Origin: Chloroflexota bacterium
GTDB taxonomy: Bacteria > Chloroflexota > Anaerolineae > JAAEKA01
NCBI GenBank assembly: GCA_029558955.1
Contig: JAKQCW010000029.1
Location: 1-44,509, forward strand
Reading direction: 5' to 3'
DNA: 44,509 bases
The position numbers and the translations under genes are program-made. Within the stretch, counting starts at the first letter, position 1. Each line of letters starts with the position of its first letter. Of this stretch, positions 1 to 6,539 are shown one piece after another. The notes under the pieces are model-generated. The model searched no databases. It worked only from the letters and a program-made list of their open reading frames with translations, and was not told where the DNA came from.

Positions 1-663
1 CTGCGCGGCCACGTAGGGGCAGAAGCCGCAGCCGGCCGGACAGCCCCGGCTGCTCAGCACGCTCAGGAAGGGGTAGCGATGCCCGCGGCCGTGGAACAGC
101 TCCCAGGCTGGCATGGGCAGCGCGTCCAGGTTGGCCAGCAGGCCATCGGGGGTGTAGTGCTCTGGCGCGAGGGTGTAGGGGTTCACCGCCCGGCCAGGCG
201 CCAGCTCGCCGGCCAACAGACGGGCCGCGGCCGCGGGCAGCGCCAGCTCCGCCTCCCCCATCAACAGGGCGTCCACCAGGTCGCTGAAGACATGATCGAC
301 CTGGGCGTAGCTCAGCGCGGGGCCGATGGCCAGCACCCGGGCCAGCGGCTGGCGTTCCCTCAGGCGGTTGAGGAAAGCCCGGTCGGCCGCCTGGGTGGCG
401 TAGCTGACCGGCAGCGCCAGCACCTGGCTGTGGGGCAGACGCTCCAGCGTCGCGTCGGCATCCAGCCCCTGGCTGGCTGCGTCCAGCCCAGCCACCCGCC
501 AGCCGGCCGCGGCCAGCGTCGCGCCGGCCGTGGCCAGCAGGTGGGGCGGGTAGATAAACCCATGGGCCGAATCGCCCAGCGCGCCCATGCCGGCCGAACC
601 CTCGCGGTTGGCGACGGCGCCGGGCAGGCTGGGCGGGTTGAGCAGGAAGATGCTGCCGGTCAT
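1..663 (-). CDS. Radical SAM protein, cobalamin-binding-like N-terminus (3' end outside window)
   Basis: The 221 visible residues start at the ATG at 663 and the frame is open to base 1, so the C-terminal part is missing. The N-terminal ~150 residues look like the degenerate B12-binding Rossmann domain found before many radical SAM domains (an early NPP motif, then PPHLLATAGATLAAAGW). The last residues hold the cluster-binding CxxxCxxC motif, C208-PAG-C212-GF-C215, which ligates a 4Fe-4S cluster that cleaves S-adenosylmethionine. The substrate cannot be told from this part. A TATAAT box ends only 7 nt before the ATG, so the transcript is probably leaderless or nearly so. It follows tRNA-Asn and that tRNA's terminator on the same strand. 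Confidence 0.85.
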   Translation of the reverse strand, partial: MTGSIFLLNPPSLPGAVANREGSAGMGALGDSAHGFIYPPHLLATAGATLAAAGWRVAGLDAASQGLDADATLERLPHSQVLALPVSYATQAADRAFLNRLRERQPLARVLAIGPALSYAQVDHVFSDLVDALLMGEAELALPAAAARLLAGELAPGRAVNPYTLAPEHYTPDGLLANLDALPMPAWELFHGRGHRYPFLSVLSSRGCPAGCGFCPYVAAQ

Positions 664-670
664 GGAGCAG

Positions 671-698
671 ATTATACCTGCGGTCTTGGGAAAAACAA
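671..698 (-). promoter_or_regulatory. Promoter of the radical SAM gene
   Basis: On the minus strand TTGTTT (693-698), a 16-bp spacer and TATAAT (671-676). The -35 box lies in the T-tract of the tRNA-Asn terminator. The -10 box is 7 nt from the ATG, which predicts a start of transcription at or very near the A of the start codon. Confidence 0.6.
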
Positions 699-724
699 GA
701 GCGGCAGCTTGTCGCTGCCGCTCT
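691..724 (-). terminator. Intrinsic terminator of tRNA-Asn
   Basis: An 11-bp perfect stem (AGAGCGGCAGC with GCTGCCGCTCT, 5-nt loop) is followed on the minus strand by TGTTTTT. It begins 4 nt after the 3' end of tRNA-Asn. Confidence 0.85.
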
Positions 725-728
725 CAGG

Positions 729-801
729 CTCCTGCGCCTAGACTCGAACTAGGAACCAACCGGTTAACAGCCGGTCGCTCTGCCGATTGAGCTACGCAGG
801 A
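729..801 (-). tRNA. tRNA-Asn (anticodon GTT)
   Basis: A full cloverleaf of 73 nt can be drawn on the minus strand: acceptor TCCTGCG/CGCAGGA, a D arm with GCTC/GAGC, anticodon stem ACCGG/CCGGT around loop CTGTTAA (anticodon GTT), T arm CCTAG-TTCGAGT-CTAGG, and discriminator G. The CCA end is not encoded. It has its own promoter and terminator, so it is a separate transcription unit between rpoD and the radical SAM gene. Confidence 0.97.
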
Positions 802-832
802 AAATGTCGTCTGGAAATGTCCAACGGTCTGG

Positions 833-860
833 ATTATACCTGAAAGTCGGGCGCTGTCAA
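833..860 (-). promoter_or_regulatory. Consensus promoter of tRNA-Asn
   Basis: TTGACA (855-860), 16-bp spacer, TATAAT (833-838) on the minus strand, about 32 bp before the tRNA. The -35 box abuts the T-tract at the end of rpoD. Confidence 0.85.
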
Positions 861-881
861 AAAAACGCCTATCCGAGATAG
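859..881 (-). terminator. Short terminator-like hairpin overlapping the rpoD stop codon
   Basis: The last codons and stop of rpoD form a 5-bp stem (CTATC/GATAG, 3-nt loop), followed by GCG and seven T residues. The stem is short, so this may be weak or only partly functional. The T-tract shares bases with the tRNA-Asn -35 box. Confidence 0.45.
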
Positions 882-2200
882 TCGCGCAGCTTGCGGCTGC
901 GGTTGGGGTGGCGCAGTTTGCGCAGCGCCTTGGCCTCGATCTGCCGGATGCGCTCGCGGGTCACGCCGAAATACTGGCCCACCTCCTCCAGGGTGTGGCT
1001 GGTGCCGTCGCCCAGGCCAAAACGCATCTCCAGCACCTCGCGCTCGCGCGGGCTGAGCTGGTCGAGGATATCCTGCATCTGCTCGCGCAGCAGTTGATGG
1101 CTGGCCGCGTCGGCCGGCCCAGGCAGATTGTCGTCCTCGATGAAGTCGCCCAGATAGCTGTTTTCCTCCTGGCCGACCGGCATGTCCAGCGACATGGGCT
1201 CTTGCGACACCCGGTTGATGCGTTGCACCTTCTGGGCCGCGCGCTGCCAGCGGCGCAGCAATTCCGGATCCAGCGTCATGGCGCTGCGCAGCGCGGCCTC
1301 GATGGCCTGGCGATCCTCGGGCGCCAACAGGTCTGTCTCCAGGGCGATCTCCTCTGGGGTCGGGTCCCGCCCCAGCTCCTGGGCCAGCCGGCGCTGGATG
1401 CGCACCTGGCGGTTGATGCTCTCGACCATGTGTACGGGAATGCGGATGGTGCGCGCCTGGTCGGCGATGGCGCGGCTGATGGCCTGGCGGATCCACCAGG
1501 TAGCGTAGGTGCTGAACTTGAAGCCCAGCTCGTGGTCGAACTTCTGCACGGCGCGCAGCAGGCCGATGTTGCCCTCCTGGATCAGGTCGGAGAAGCTCAT
1601 GCCGCGGCCGATGTAGCGCTTGGCCACGCTGACCACCAGGCGCAGGTTGGCATTGGTCAGACGTTGCTGGGCGGCGTCGCCCCGCCGGACGGCCAGGGTC
1701 AGCTCGTCGCGCCGGTCCGGGTCCAGGTCCGGTTGCGAGGCCAGCAGCTCGGCCGCCTCATGGCCCCGGCGAATCTGCAGGGCCAGGTCGATCTCCTCGT
1801 CGCCGGTCAGCAGCGAGGTGCGACCGATCTCGCGCAGGTACATGCGCACCGGGTCGCTGGTGATGGTGGGATCAGCGAACTCCTGCAAGAGCTCTTCGAC
1901 AGGCCGGCTGATCTCCTCCTCCACCTCGCGCTCGAAGTCCTCGTCGCGCTCGATGGAGGGGAGGGCGGTGTCGAAATCTTCCGGCTCCTCGGCAAATTCC
2001 TCCTCTTCCTCGTCGCCGAGAGGTTCCTGATCTCCGGCGCTATCGGACGCCGCGCGCGTTGCCGCCGGCGGCGCCAGCTCATCGCCCAAGTCGTCGTCGA
2101 ATGCATCGATCAACTCGGCGTCGAGCGGGTCATCGAGGCTCAGCGACGGGTCCATCTTCAGTTTGGGCTGACGCTCGCGGCGCCGTCGTGGTTCTGGCAT
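869..2200 (-). CDS. rpoD: Primary RNA polymerase sigma factor (RpoD/SigA)
   Basis: A 443-residue sigma-70 protein that directs core RNA polymerase to housekeeping promoters. After an acidic N-terminus (~20-110) come region 1.2 ([11 protein letters not shown], ~116), region 2 (~184-260, with [12 protein letters not shown] and the -10-reading [15 protein letters not shown]), region 3 and region 4 (~378-442, helix-turn-helix [17 protein letters not shown]). About 25 extra residues lie within region 3 (~288-330, before SQEPMSL) compared with typical SigA. I recall such a stretch from Chloroflexota sigma factors, so it supports the lineage. No clear ribosome site precedes the ATG at 2200; an in-frame ATG at 2155 is an alternative. 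It lies 93 bp after dnaG and is probably co-transcribed with it. Confidence 0.96.
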   Translation of the reverse strand: MPEPRRRRERQPKLKMDPSLSLDDPLDAELIDAFDDDLGDELAPPAATRAASDSAGDQEPLGDEEEEEFAEEPEDFDTALPSIERDEDFEREVEEEISRPVEELLQEFADPTITSDPVRMYLREIGRTSLLTGDEEIDLALQIRRGHEAAELLASQPDLDPDRRDELTLAVRRGDAAQQRLTNANLRLVVSVAKRYIGRGMSFSDLIQEGNIGLLRAVQKFDHELGFKFSTYATWWIRQAISRAIADQARTIRIPVHMVESINRQVRIQRRLAQELGRDPTPEEIALETDLLAPEDRQAIEAALRSAMTLDPELLRRWQRAAQKVQRINRVSQEPMSLDMPVGQEENSYLGDFIEDDNLPGPADAASHQLLREQMQDILDQLSPREREVLEMRFGLGDGTSHTLEEVGQYFGVTRERIRQIEAKALRKLRHPNRSRKLRDYLG

Positions 2201-2293
2201 GGTGTCAACTGAGAAGCAGCATTGCGGAAATCCGAAGGTTGAGGCTTGGGGAGCCGCCGCCAGCGCCGCCCCAAGCCGTGAATGGCATGAACG

Positions 2294-4288
2294 CTAAGCA
2301 CCTGGTGTGAGCTGGCGTCGGCCAGCGTAGGTGCGCTGATTGAGCATTTGCTCCAACAGCCGCAGATGCTCGCTGAGCGACTGCTGAAGCTGCTGGTAGG
2401 CCCGCACATCTTCGCCCTGGCCCTCCTCGCGTGCGCTGCGCGTCAGGGCTGGCAGCGTGCGGGCCTGGTTCTTCAGGGTGCTGATGCGCAGCCGCAGCAC
2501 GGCCCGCAGCATGTCTTCCAGCAGTTGATCCCGGGCCAGGGTGGGCTGGCGTTGACCGGCCGCCTGGAGCTGGGCCAACAGGCTGGCCTCGGCTGCGCCC
2601 ATGCCTGGCCACTGCTGGCCGGTGAATTCGCCCGACACCAGCGCGGCGCAGAGCGTCCGTTCATCGGCGCGGCTGAAGTCATCCTCGTCCAGCGGGCCGG
2701 CGCCCAGGCTCACCAGCTCCGCTTGCAGGTCGGGCAGCATCTGCGGGTGCATCACCAGCAGCGTCAGGCAATAGCTGGCCGCGCCGGCCGTCGCGCTTGC
2801 CTTGGCAGCTTTCTTGGGCTGTGTGGACGGTTGCACCCACGTCGCCGGCGGCGCGGGCAGATCGAGATCTTCGGCCTCTTCCCAGACCGCGGGCGGCGGG
2901 AGGGGCCGGGGACGCGCGGCCGGCTGCGTTGTCGGACGCCGTTTGAGCAGCAGTCGTTCCAGGCTGCGCTCGTCGGTTTGAACCAGCCGGGCCAGCTGCT
3001 GGGTGTAGTGGGCCCGTTTGACCTCGTCGGAGACTTCGAGGATCAGCGGGGCCAGGCGCTCGACGGCTTCGGACTTGCCCTGGGCCGTGTTCAGGTCCAG
3101 CTCAGCCCGCGCCAGCCCGAAATAGTAATCTACCACGGGTTGGGCATTATTGACCAATTCGCGCCATGCCATCACGTCGGCGCGCACCACGTCGTCCGGA
3201 TCCTGGCCCGCCGGCAGGGTCATCACCCGCAGATCGACGGCCAGCCGCGCCTCGTGCCGCACCAGACCGGTGGGGGTGAGCACGGGCACCCACTCCCGCT
3301 CCAGCGCCTCGCGCGCCTGGGAGAGGCCGCGCAGGGTGGCCGCCTGCCCGGCTGCGTCTGCATCCAGCGCCAGCACGATGGTGCTGGTATAGCGGCGCAG
3401 TTGCTTGATCTGCGTCTCGGTCAGCGCGGTGCCCATGCTGGCCACCACATTTTCCTCGCCGGCCTGGTGACAGGCCAGCACGTCCATGTAGCCTTCGACG
3501 ATGATGGCCTTGCCGCGCGGCCGGATGGCGCGGCGGGCCGCGTCCAGGCCATAGAGCACGCTGGATTTCTCGAAGAGCGGGGTCTGGGGCGTGTTCAGGT
3601 ACTTGGGCTGCTGGTCGCTGCGCAGCGCACGCGCGCCAAAGCCGATGACGTGGCCGTGCAGGTCGCGGATCGGCGTCATGATCCGGTGGCGAAACCGGTC
3701 GAAATAGGGCGAGCGGCCCGGCTCCGGCTGCTCGCGCTCGATGACCAGCCCGGCCGTCAGCAGATCGGCTGGCTCGTAGTTCTTGCCTTGCAGGTAGGTC
3801 AGCAGGCCATTCCAGCCGTCGGGGGCATAGCCCAGCAGGAATTTGTCCAGAGTGGCGTCGTCGAAGCCGCGGCCGGCCAAATAATCGCGCGCGGTCTGGC
3901 CCTGGGGGGTCTGGCGCAGTTGGTGGTGGAACCAAAGCGCGGCCGCCTGATTGATCTCGCGCAGGCGGTCGAGAGCTTGTTCCTGCTGGCTGCGGGCCGC
4001 GCTGGGCGGCGCCAGATCGACGCCGGCCTTCTGCGCCAGCACCTCCAGCGCCTCGCGGAAGTCCAGGTTCTCCCGCTTCATCACAAAGCTGAAGACATCG
4101 CCGCCGACGCCGCAGGCCCCAAAGCAATGCCACGTGCCGCGGTCAGGATAGACCACGAAGGAAGGGGTTTTCTCCTGGTGGAAGGGGCAGAGGCCCTTGT
4201 ACAGATTGCCGGCCTTGCGCAGGGGGACGTAGGCCGAGATCACCTCGACTATATCCAGCCGATCCTTGATTTCCTCAACGACGCTCAT
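2294..4288 (-). CDS. dnaG: DNA primase DnaG
   Basis: A 664-residue primase that makes RNA primers at the replication fork. Residues 34-59 form the CHC2-type zinc-binding motif (C34, H37, C55, C59); the second pair reads CFGAC, i.e. CxxxC instead of the usual CxxC. The TOPRIM catalytic core follows, with EGYMD (E265) and the DAD acidic motif (D309, D311). The C-terminal ~200 residues are the helicase-binding region, with a Pro/Ala-rich linker near 460-500. The ATG at 4288 starts the conserved SVVEEIKDRLDIVEVISAYV. rpoD follows, as in the macromolecular-synthesis operon of many bacteria, but without rpsU. Confidence 0.97.
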   Translation of the reverse strand: MSVVEEIKDRLDIVEVISAYVPLRKAGNLYKGLCPFHQEKTPSFVVYPDRGTWHCFGACGVGGDVFSFVMKRENLDFREALEVLAQKAGVDLAPPSAARSQQEQALDRLREINQAAALWFHHQLRQTPQGQTARDYLAGRGFDDATLDKFLLGYAPDGWNGLLTYLQGKNYEPADLLTAGLVIEREQPEPGRSPYFDRFRHRIMTPIRDLHGHVIGFGARALRSDQQPKYLNTPQTPLFEKSSVLYGLDAARRAIRPRGKAIIVEGYMDVLACHQAGEENVVASMGTALTETQIKQLRRYTSTIVLALDADAAGQAATLRGLSQAREALEREWVPVLTPTGLVRHEARLAVDLRVMTLPAGQDPDDVVRADVMAWRELVNNAQPVVDYYFGLARAELDLNTAQGKSEAVERLAPLILEVSDEVKRAHYTQQLARLVQTDERSLERLLLKRRPTTQPAARPRPLPPPAVWEEAEDLDLPAPPATWVQPSTQPKKAAKASATAGAASYCLTLLVMHPQMLPDLQAELVSLGAGPLDEDDFSRADERTLCAALVSGEFTGQQWPGMGAAEASLLAQLQAAGQRQPTLARDQLLEDMLRAVLRLRISTLKNQARTLPALTRSAREEGQGEDVRAYQQLQQSLSEHLRLLEQMLNQRTYAGRRQLTPGA

Positions 4289-4363
4289 AGCTTGGCGGCA
4301 TGGGTGGGGCCAGAAGGGACATTGGGTGTGGTGCGCTGAACGGGTGCTGGCGATGCACGTTGC

Positions 4364-4392
4364 ATTATACGAAGTTGCGCGCCGCCTGTCAA
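4364..4392 (-). promoter_or_regulatory. Consensus promoter of dnaG-rpoD
   Basis: TTGACA (4387-4392), 17-bp spacer, TATAAT (4364-4369) on the minus strand, about 75 bp before the dnaG start codon. It matches the housekeeping consensus exactly, and no other clear promoter is seen before rpoD. Confidence 0.88.
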
Positions 4393-4420
4393 TTCAGCTT
4401 TGCCGCGCCCGATGGGCGGC

Positions 4421-4876
4421 TCACTCTTCGCGTTGATGGTCATGGTGCAGAAAGGCCCGTTCGAGGCGCAGAAAGACCGCCAGCACGATCAGCACCAGCA
4501 CGGTCGCCGCCAGCGCCAGCGCGCCCATGCCGGCGCCGGTAGCCATGCCGATGGCCGCGGCCACCCACAGCCCAGCCGCAGTGGTCAGTCCGCTGACGCG
4601 GTCTTGCGAGCGCCAGACCGTGCCCGCGCCCAGGAAACCGATGCCGGTGACGACCTGGGCGGCCACGCGCGCCGTGTCGCGCGGCACGCCGGGAAAGGCG
4701 TTGATCGACAGAATGGTGAAGAGCGCCGAGCCGACGCAGACCAGCATGTAGGTGCGCAGGCCGGCCGGCCGCTGTTCCCGCTCGCGTTCCATGCCGATCA
4801 GCCCACCCAGCACGGCGGCAATCAGCAAGCTCACAATCTGTGAAATGGTCGTGTCATTGGTCAGCCAGGGCATCAT
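4421..4876 (-). CDS. MgtC/SapB family membrane protein
   Basis: A 151-residue protein of the MgtC/SapB family, linked to Mg2+ homeostasis in several bacteria; the exact activity is not settled. The visible signature is LLIAAVLGGLIGMERE near residues 14-29, followed by RPAGLRTYMLVCVGSAL, TGIGFLGAG and TTAAGLWVAAAIG. Four to five hydrophobic segments make it an inner-membrane protein. It ends with a short charged tail. The ATG at 4876 was chosen because GGAGG stands 7 nt upstream and the family signature begins right after it. A strong promoter at 5083-5111 predicts a ~200-nt untranslated leader that folds into nested hairpins (separate entry). Confidence 0.9.
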   Translation of the reverse strand: MMPWLTNDTTISQIVSLLIAAVLGGLIGMEREREQRPAGLRTYMLVCVGSALFTILSINAFPGVPRDTARVAAQVVTGIGFLGAGTVWRSQDRVSGLTTAAGLWVAAAIGMATGAGMGALALAATVLVLIVLAVFLRLERAFLHHDHQREE

Positions 4877-4933
4877 CGCGCTACCTCCGTGCGTGGGTCT
4901 GTCAAGCGTTGTTGTGCAGCGTTCCGTTGGGCT

Positions 4934-5052
4934 CATGGGTTCCATGCCTGCCCGCGCGCTGTGGGCATTCCCCGGCGCAGCCTGTGGGCGCCAGGACAGA
5001 CAGGGGCGCGCCCACCTCGTCGGGCAGTCAAAGGGCATCTGACGAACCCATG
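4934..5052 (-). promoter_or_regulatory. Structured 5' leader of the MgtC-family gene (candidate riboswitch/attenuator)
   Basis: Read on the minus strand, the leader contains four nested perfect stems: CATGGGTTC with GAACCCATG (5044-5052/4934-4942), ATGC with GCAT (5035-5038/4944-4947), CTGCCCG with CGGGCAG (5021-5027/4948-4954) and GTGGGCGC with GCGCCCAC (5008-5015/4984-4991). They enclose an internal bulge (5028-5034) and a ~30-nt 3'-side single-stranded or side-hairpin segment. The outer stem closes ~120 nt, starts ~24 nt after the predicted transcription start and ends ~57 nt before the start codon. I do not recognise the M-box or any other known metal aptamer, and no U-tract terminator is evident. 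Confidence 0.5.
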
Positions 5053-5082
5053 AACCATGCCAGTGTTGTTGATCAGGGGTCG

Positions 5083-5111
5083 ATAGTAGCACCGGTTCGT
5101 GCGGCTGTCAA
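5083..5111 (-). promoter_or_regulatory. Promoter of the MgtC-family gene
   Basis: TTGACA (5106-5111), 17-bp spacer, TACTAT (5083-5088) on the minus strand. The predicted start near 5076 leaves a leader of about 200 nt. Confidence 0.8.
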
Positions 5112-5191
5112 AGCGCCCGAAAATCACCGCGCCCGCTCTGGCCGGTCTGTGCGCAGCACCCGAAGTGGGCCGGCCGGGCCAGATCAGTTTT

Positions 5192-5714
5192 CAGCAATTC
5201 CAACTGTAGCGCGGAGTCGAGGCTTTAGCCGGGTCTGCAGCGCGAAGTCGAGGCTTTAGCCGGGTCTGCAGCGCGGAGTCGAGGCTTTAGCCGGGTCTGT
5301 GGCGCGGAGTCGAGGCTTTAGCCGGGTCTGTAGCGCGGAGTCGAGGCTTTAGCCGGGTCTGTGGCGCGGAGTCGAGGCTTTAGCCGGGTCTGCGGCGCGG
5401 AGTCGAGGCTTTAGCCGGGTCTGTGGCGCGGAGTCGAGGCTTTAGCCGGGTCTGCAGCGCGGAGTCGAGGCTTTAGCCGGGTCTGTGGCGCGGAGTCGAG
5501 GCTTTAGCCGGGTCTGTAGCGCGGAGTCGAGGCTTTAGCCGGGTCTGCGGCGCGGAGTCGAGGCTTTAGCCGGGTCTGTGGCGCGGAGTCGAGGCTTTAG
5601 CCGGGTCTGTGGCGCGGAGTCGAGGCTTTAGCCGGGTCTGGGCGATGCGAGTTGCGCGCGGACCCGCCTGAAGGCTCGACTCCGGCGTGGCAGCCATGAT
5701 GTTCGGAATTGCTG
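5192..5714. repeat. Repeat element: 14 tandem copies of a 31-bp unit within 10-bp terminal inverted repeats
   Basis: The element is bounded by CAGCAATTCC (5192-5201) and its exact complement GGAATTGCTG (5705-5714). Inside, a 31-bp unit with the core GGAGTCGAGGCTTTAGCC repeats 14 times from ~5206 to 5640 at an exact 31-bp period; copies differ mainly at the two bases before GCGCGG (CA, TA, TG or CG). A single opposite arm follows at 5661-5683 (GACCCGCCTG, AAGGCTCGACTCC), complementary to the repeat core. So one arm of a hairpin element has been amplified. Other copies are at 16244-16409 and 31613. The gap upstream (5121-5148) holds a partial copy of the GCTC...GAGC repeat found at 8414, 13091 and 16160. 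No gene is seen between 5112 and 5897. Confidence 0.92.
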
Positions 5715-5721
5715 CTCAGTT

Positions 5722-5750
5722 TTGGCTGCGTCGCCAGGATCAGGTATACT
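5722..5750 (+). promoter_or_regulatory. Promoter of the YgjP-like gene
   Basis: TTGGCT (5722-5727), 17-bp spacer, TATACT (5745-5750), just after the end of the repeat element. The leader to the ATG at 5898 would be ~140 nt. Confidence 0.6.
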
Positions 5751-5897
5751 CTCCGCCGCGGCGCCGACTCGGGCAGCGCCGCGGAAATCAGCTTCTTGGC
5801 CCGCAGACCAGGGTCATGGCGTCACGAATGACATTTGCCAAGCCCTGAGCCATGGGGGCCCGAACAAAGCCGGCTATTCCGAACAGGACCGTTGAAC

Positions 5898-6392
5898 ATG
5901 GATGTGAAGATCGTGCGCAGTCAGCAGCGCGTCAAGACCGTCAGCGCCCGCGCCGTCGATGGCGTCTTCGTGGTGCAGGCCCCGGCCCACATGAGCGACG
6001 CCGATTTGCAGCCGGTGATCGACAAGCTGCTCAAGCGCTGGCAGGGCCGTCAGGCCAGGAGCAGCCTGGACGACGCCGTGCTGGAGCGACGGGCCAGGGA
6101 GCTGAACCAGCAGTATTTCGGCGGCAAGCTGCGGTGGCAGTCGATCCGCTGGGTCAGCAATCAGAACTCGCTCCACGGCAGTTGCACCCCCAGCCAGGGG
6201 ACGATTCGCATCTCGCACCGGCTGGCCGCCATGCCGACCTTCGTGCGCGACTACGTGCTGATGCACGAGCTGGCGCATCTGCTGGAGGCCAACCACGGCC
6301 CCCGCTTCTGGCGGCTGGTCAATCAATTCCCCCGCACCGAGCGGGCGCGGGGCTATCTGATGGGGGCGGGATTAGTAGCGACTGAGGAGTGA
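5898..6392 (+). CDS. YgjP/DUF45-type zinc metallopeptidase
   Basis: A 164-residue protein of the YgjP-like (DUF45) family, predicted soluble metallopeptidases of unknown substrate. The zinc site is visible as HELAH (H123, E124, H127) and the following HGPRFW (H133), and the family pattern NSLHGSCTPSQGTIRIS lies at ~90-106. The ATG at 5898 gives the family's usual start (MDVKIVRSQQRVKTVSARAV). A TTG 21 codons upstream is in frame but adds a non-conserved stretch. It is a single gene convergent with the ABC-F gene, with a small inverted-repeat element between them. Confidence 0.88.
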   Translation: MDVKIVRSQQRVKTVSARAVDGVFVVQAPAHMSDADLQPVIDKLLKRWQGRQARSSLDDAVLERRARELNQQYFGGKLRWQSIRWVSNQNSLHGSCTPSQGTIRISHRLAAMPTFVRDYVLMHELAHLLEANHGPRFWRLVNQFPRTERARGYLMGAGLVATEE

Positions 6393-6445
6393 GACGGCTG
6401 CACCACCGAGGTCGGTGCGCGTCGGCGCGCCTCTCTCGACAGCTC

Positions 6446-6501
6446 GGAGGCGCGGCTTCAGCCGGGCATTGAGCGCCAACGCGGGCTGAAGCCTTGGCTC
6501 C
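6446..6501. repeat. Small palindromic intergenic element
   Basis: GGAGGCGCGGCTTCAGCC is answered by GGCTGAAGCCTTGGCTCC; the core GGCTTCAGCC (6454-6463) and GGCTGAAGCC (6484-6493) are exact complements. It resembles the arms of the other GGAG(T/G)CGAGGCTT elements but has diverged. It sits between two convergent genes and could act as a transcript end. Confidence 0.65.
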
Positions 6502-6539
6502 CAACAAGGGGGGTGCTGGCCGGCGCTGGTCTGGCCCTC

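Noticed and set aside
908..2212. 434-codon plus-strand reading frame opposite rpoD
   Set aside because: It is the antisense of a clearly conserved sigma factor. High GC at third positions removes stops on the opposite strand. The same applies to the long plus-strand frames opposite dnaG (2348-4339) and ppdK (13026-15887).
5206..5640. CRISPR or minisatellite within a coding gene
   Set aside because: Units are contiguous with no spacers, and no supported gene spans them.
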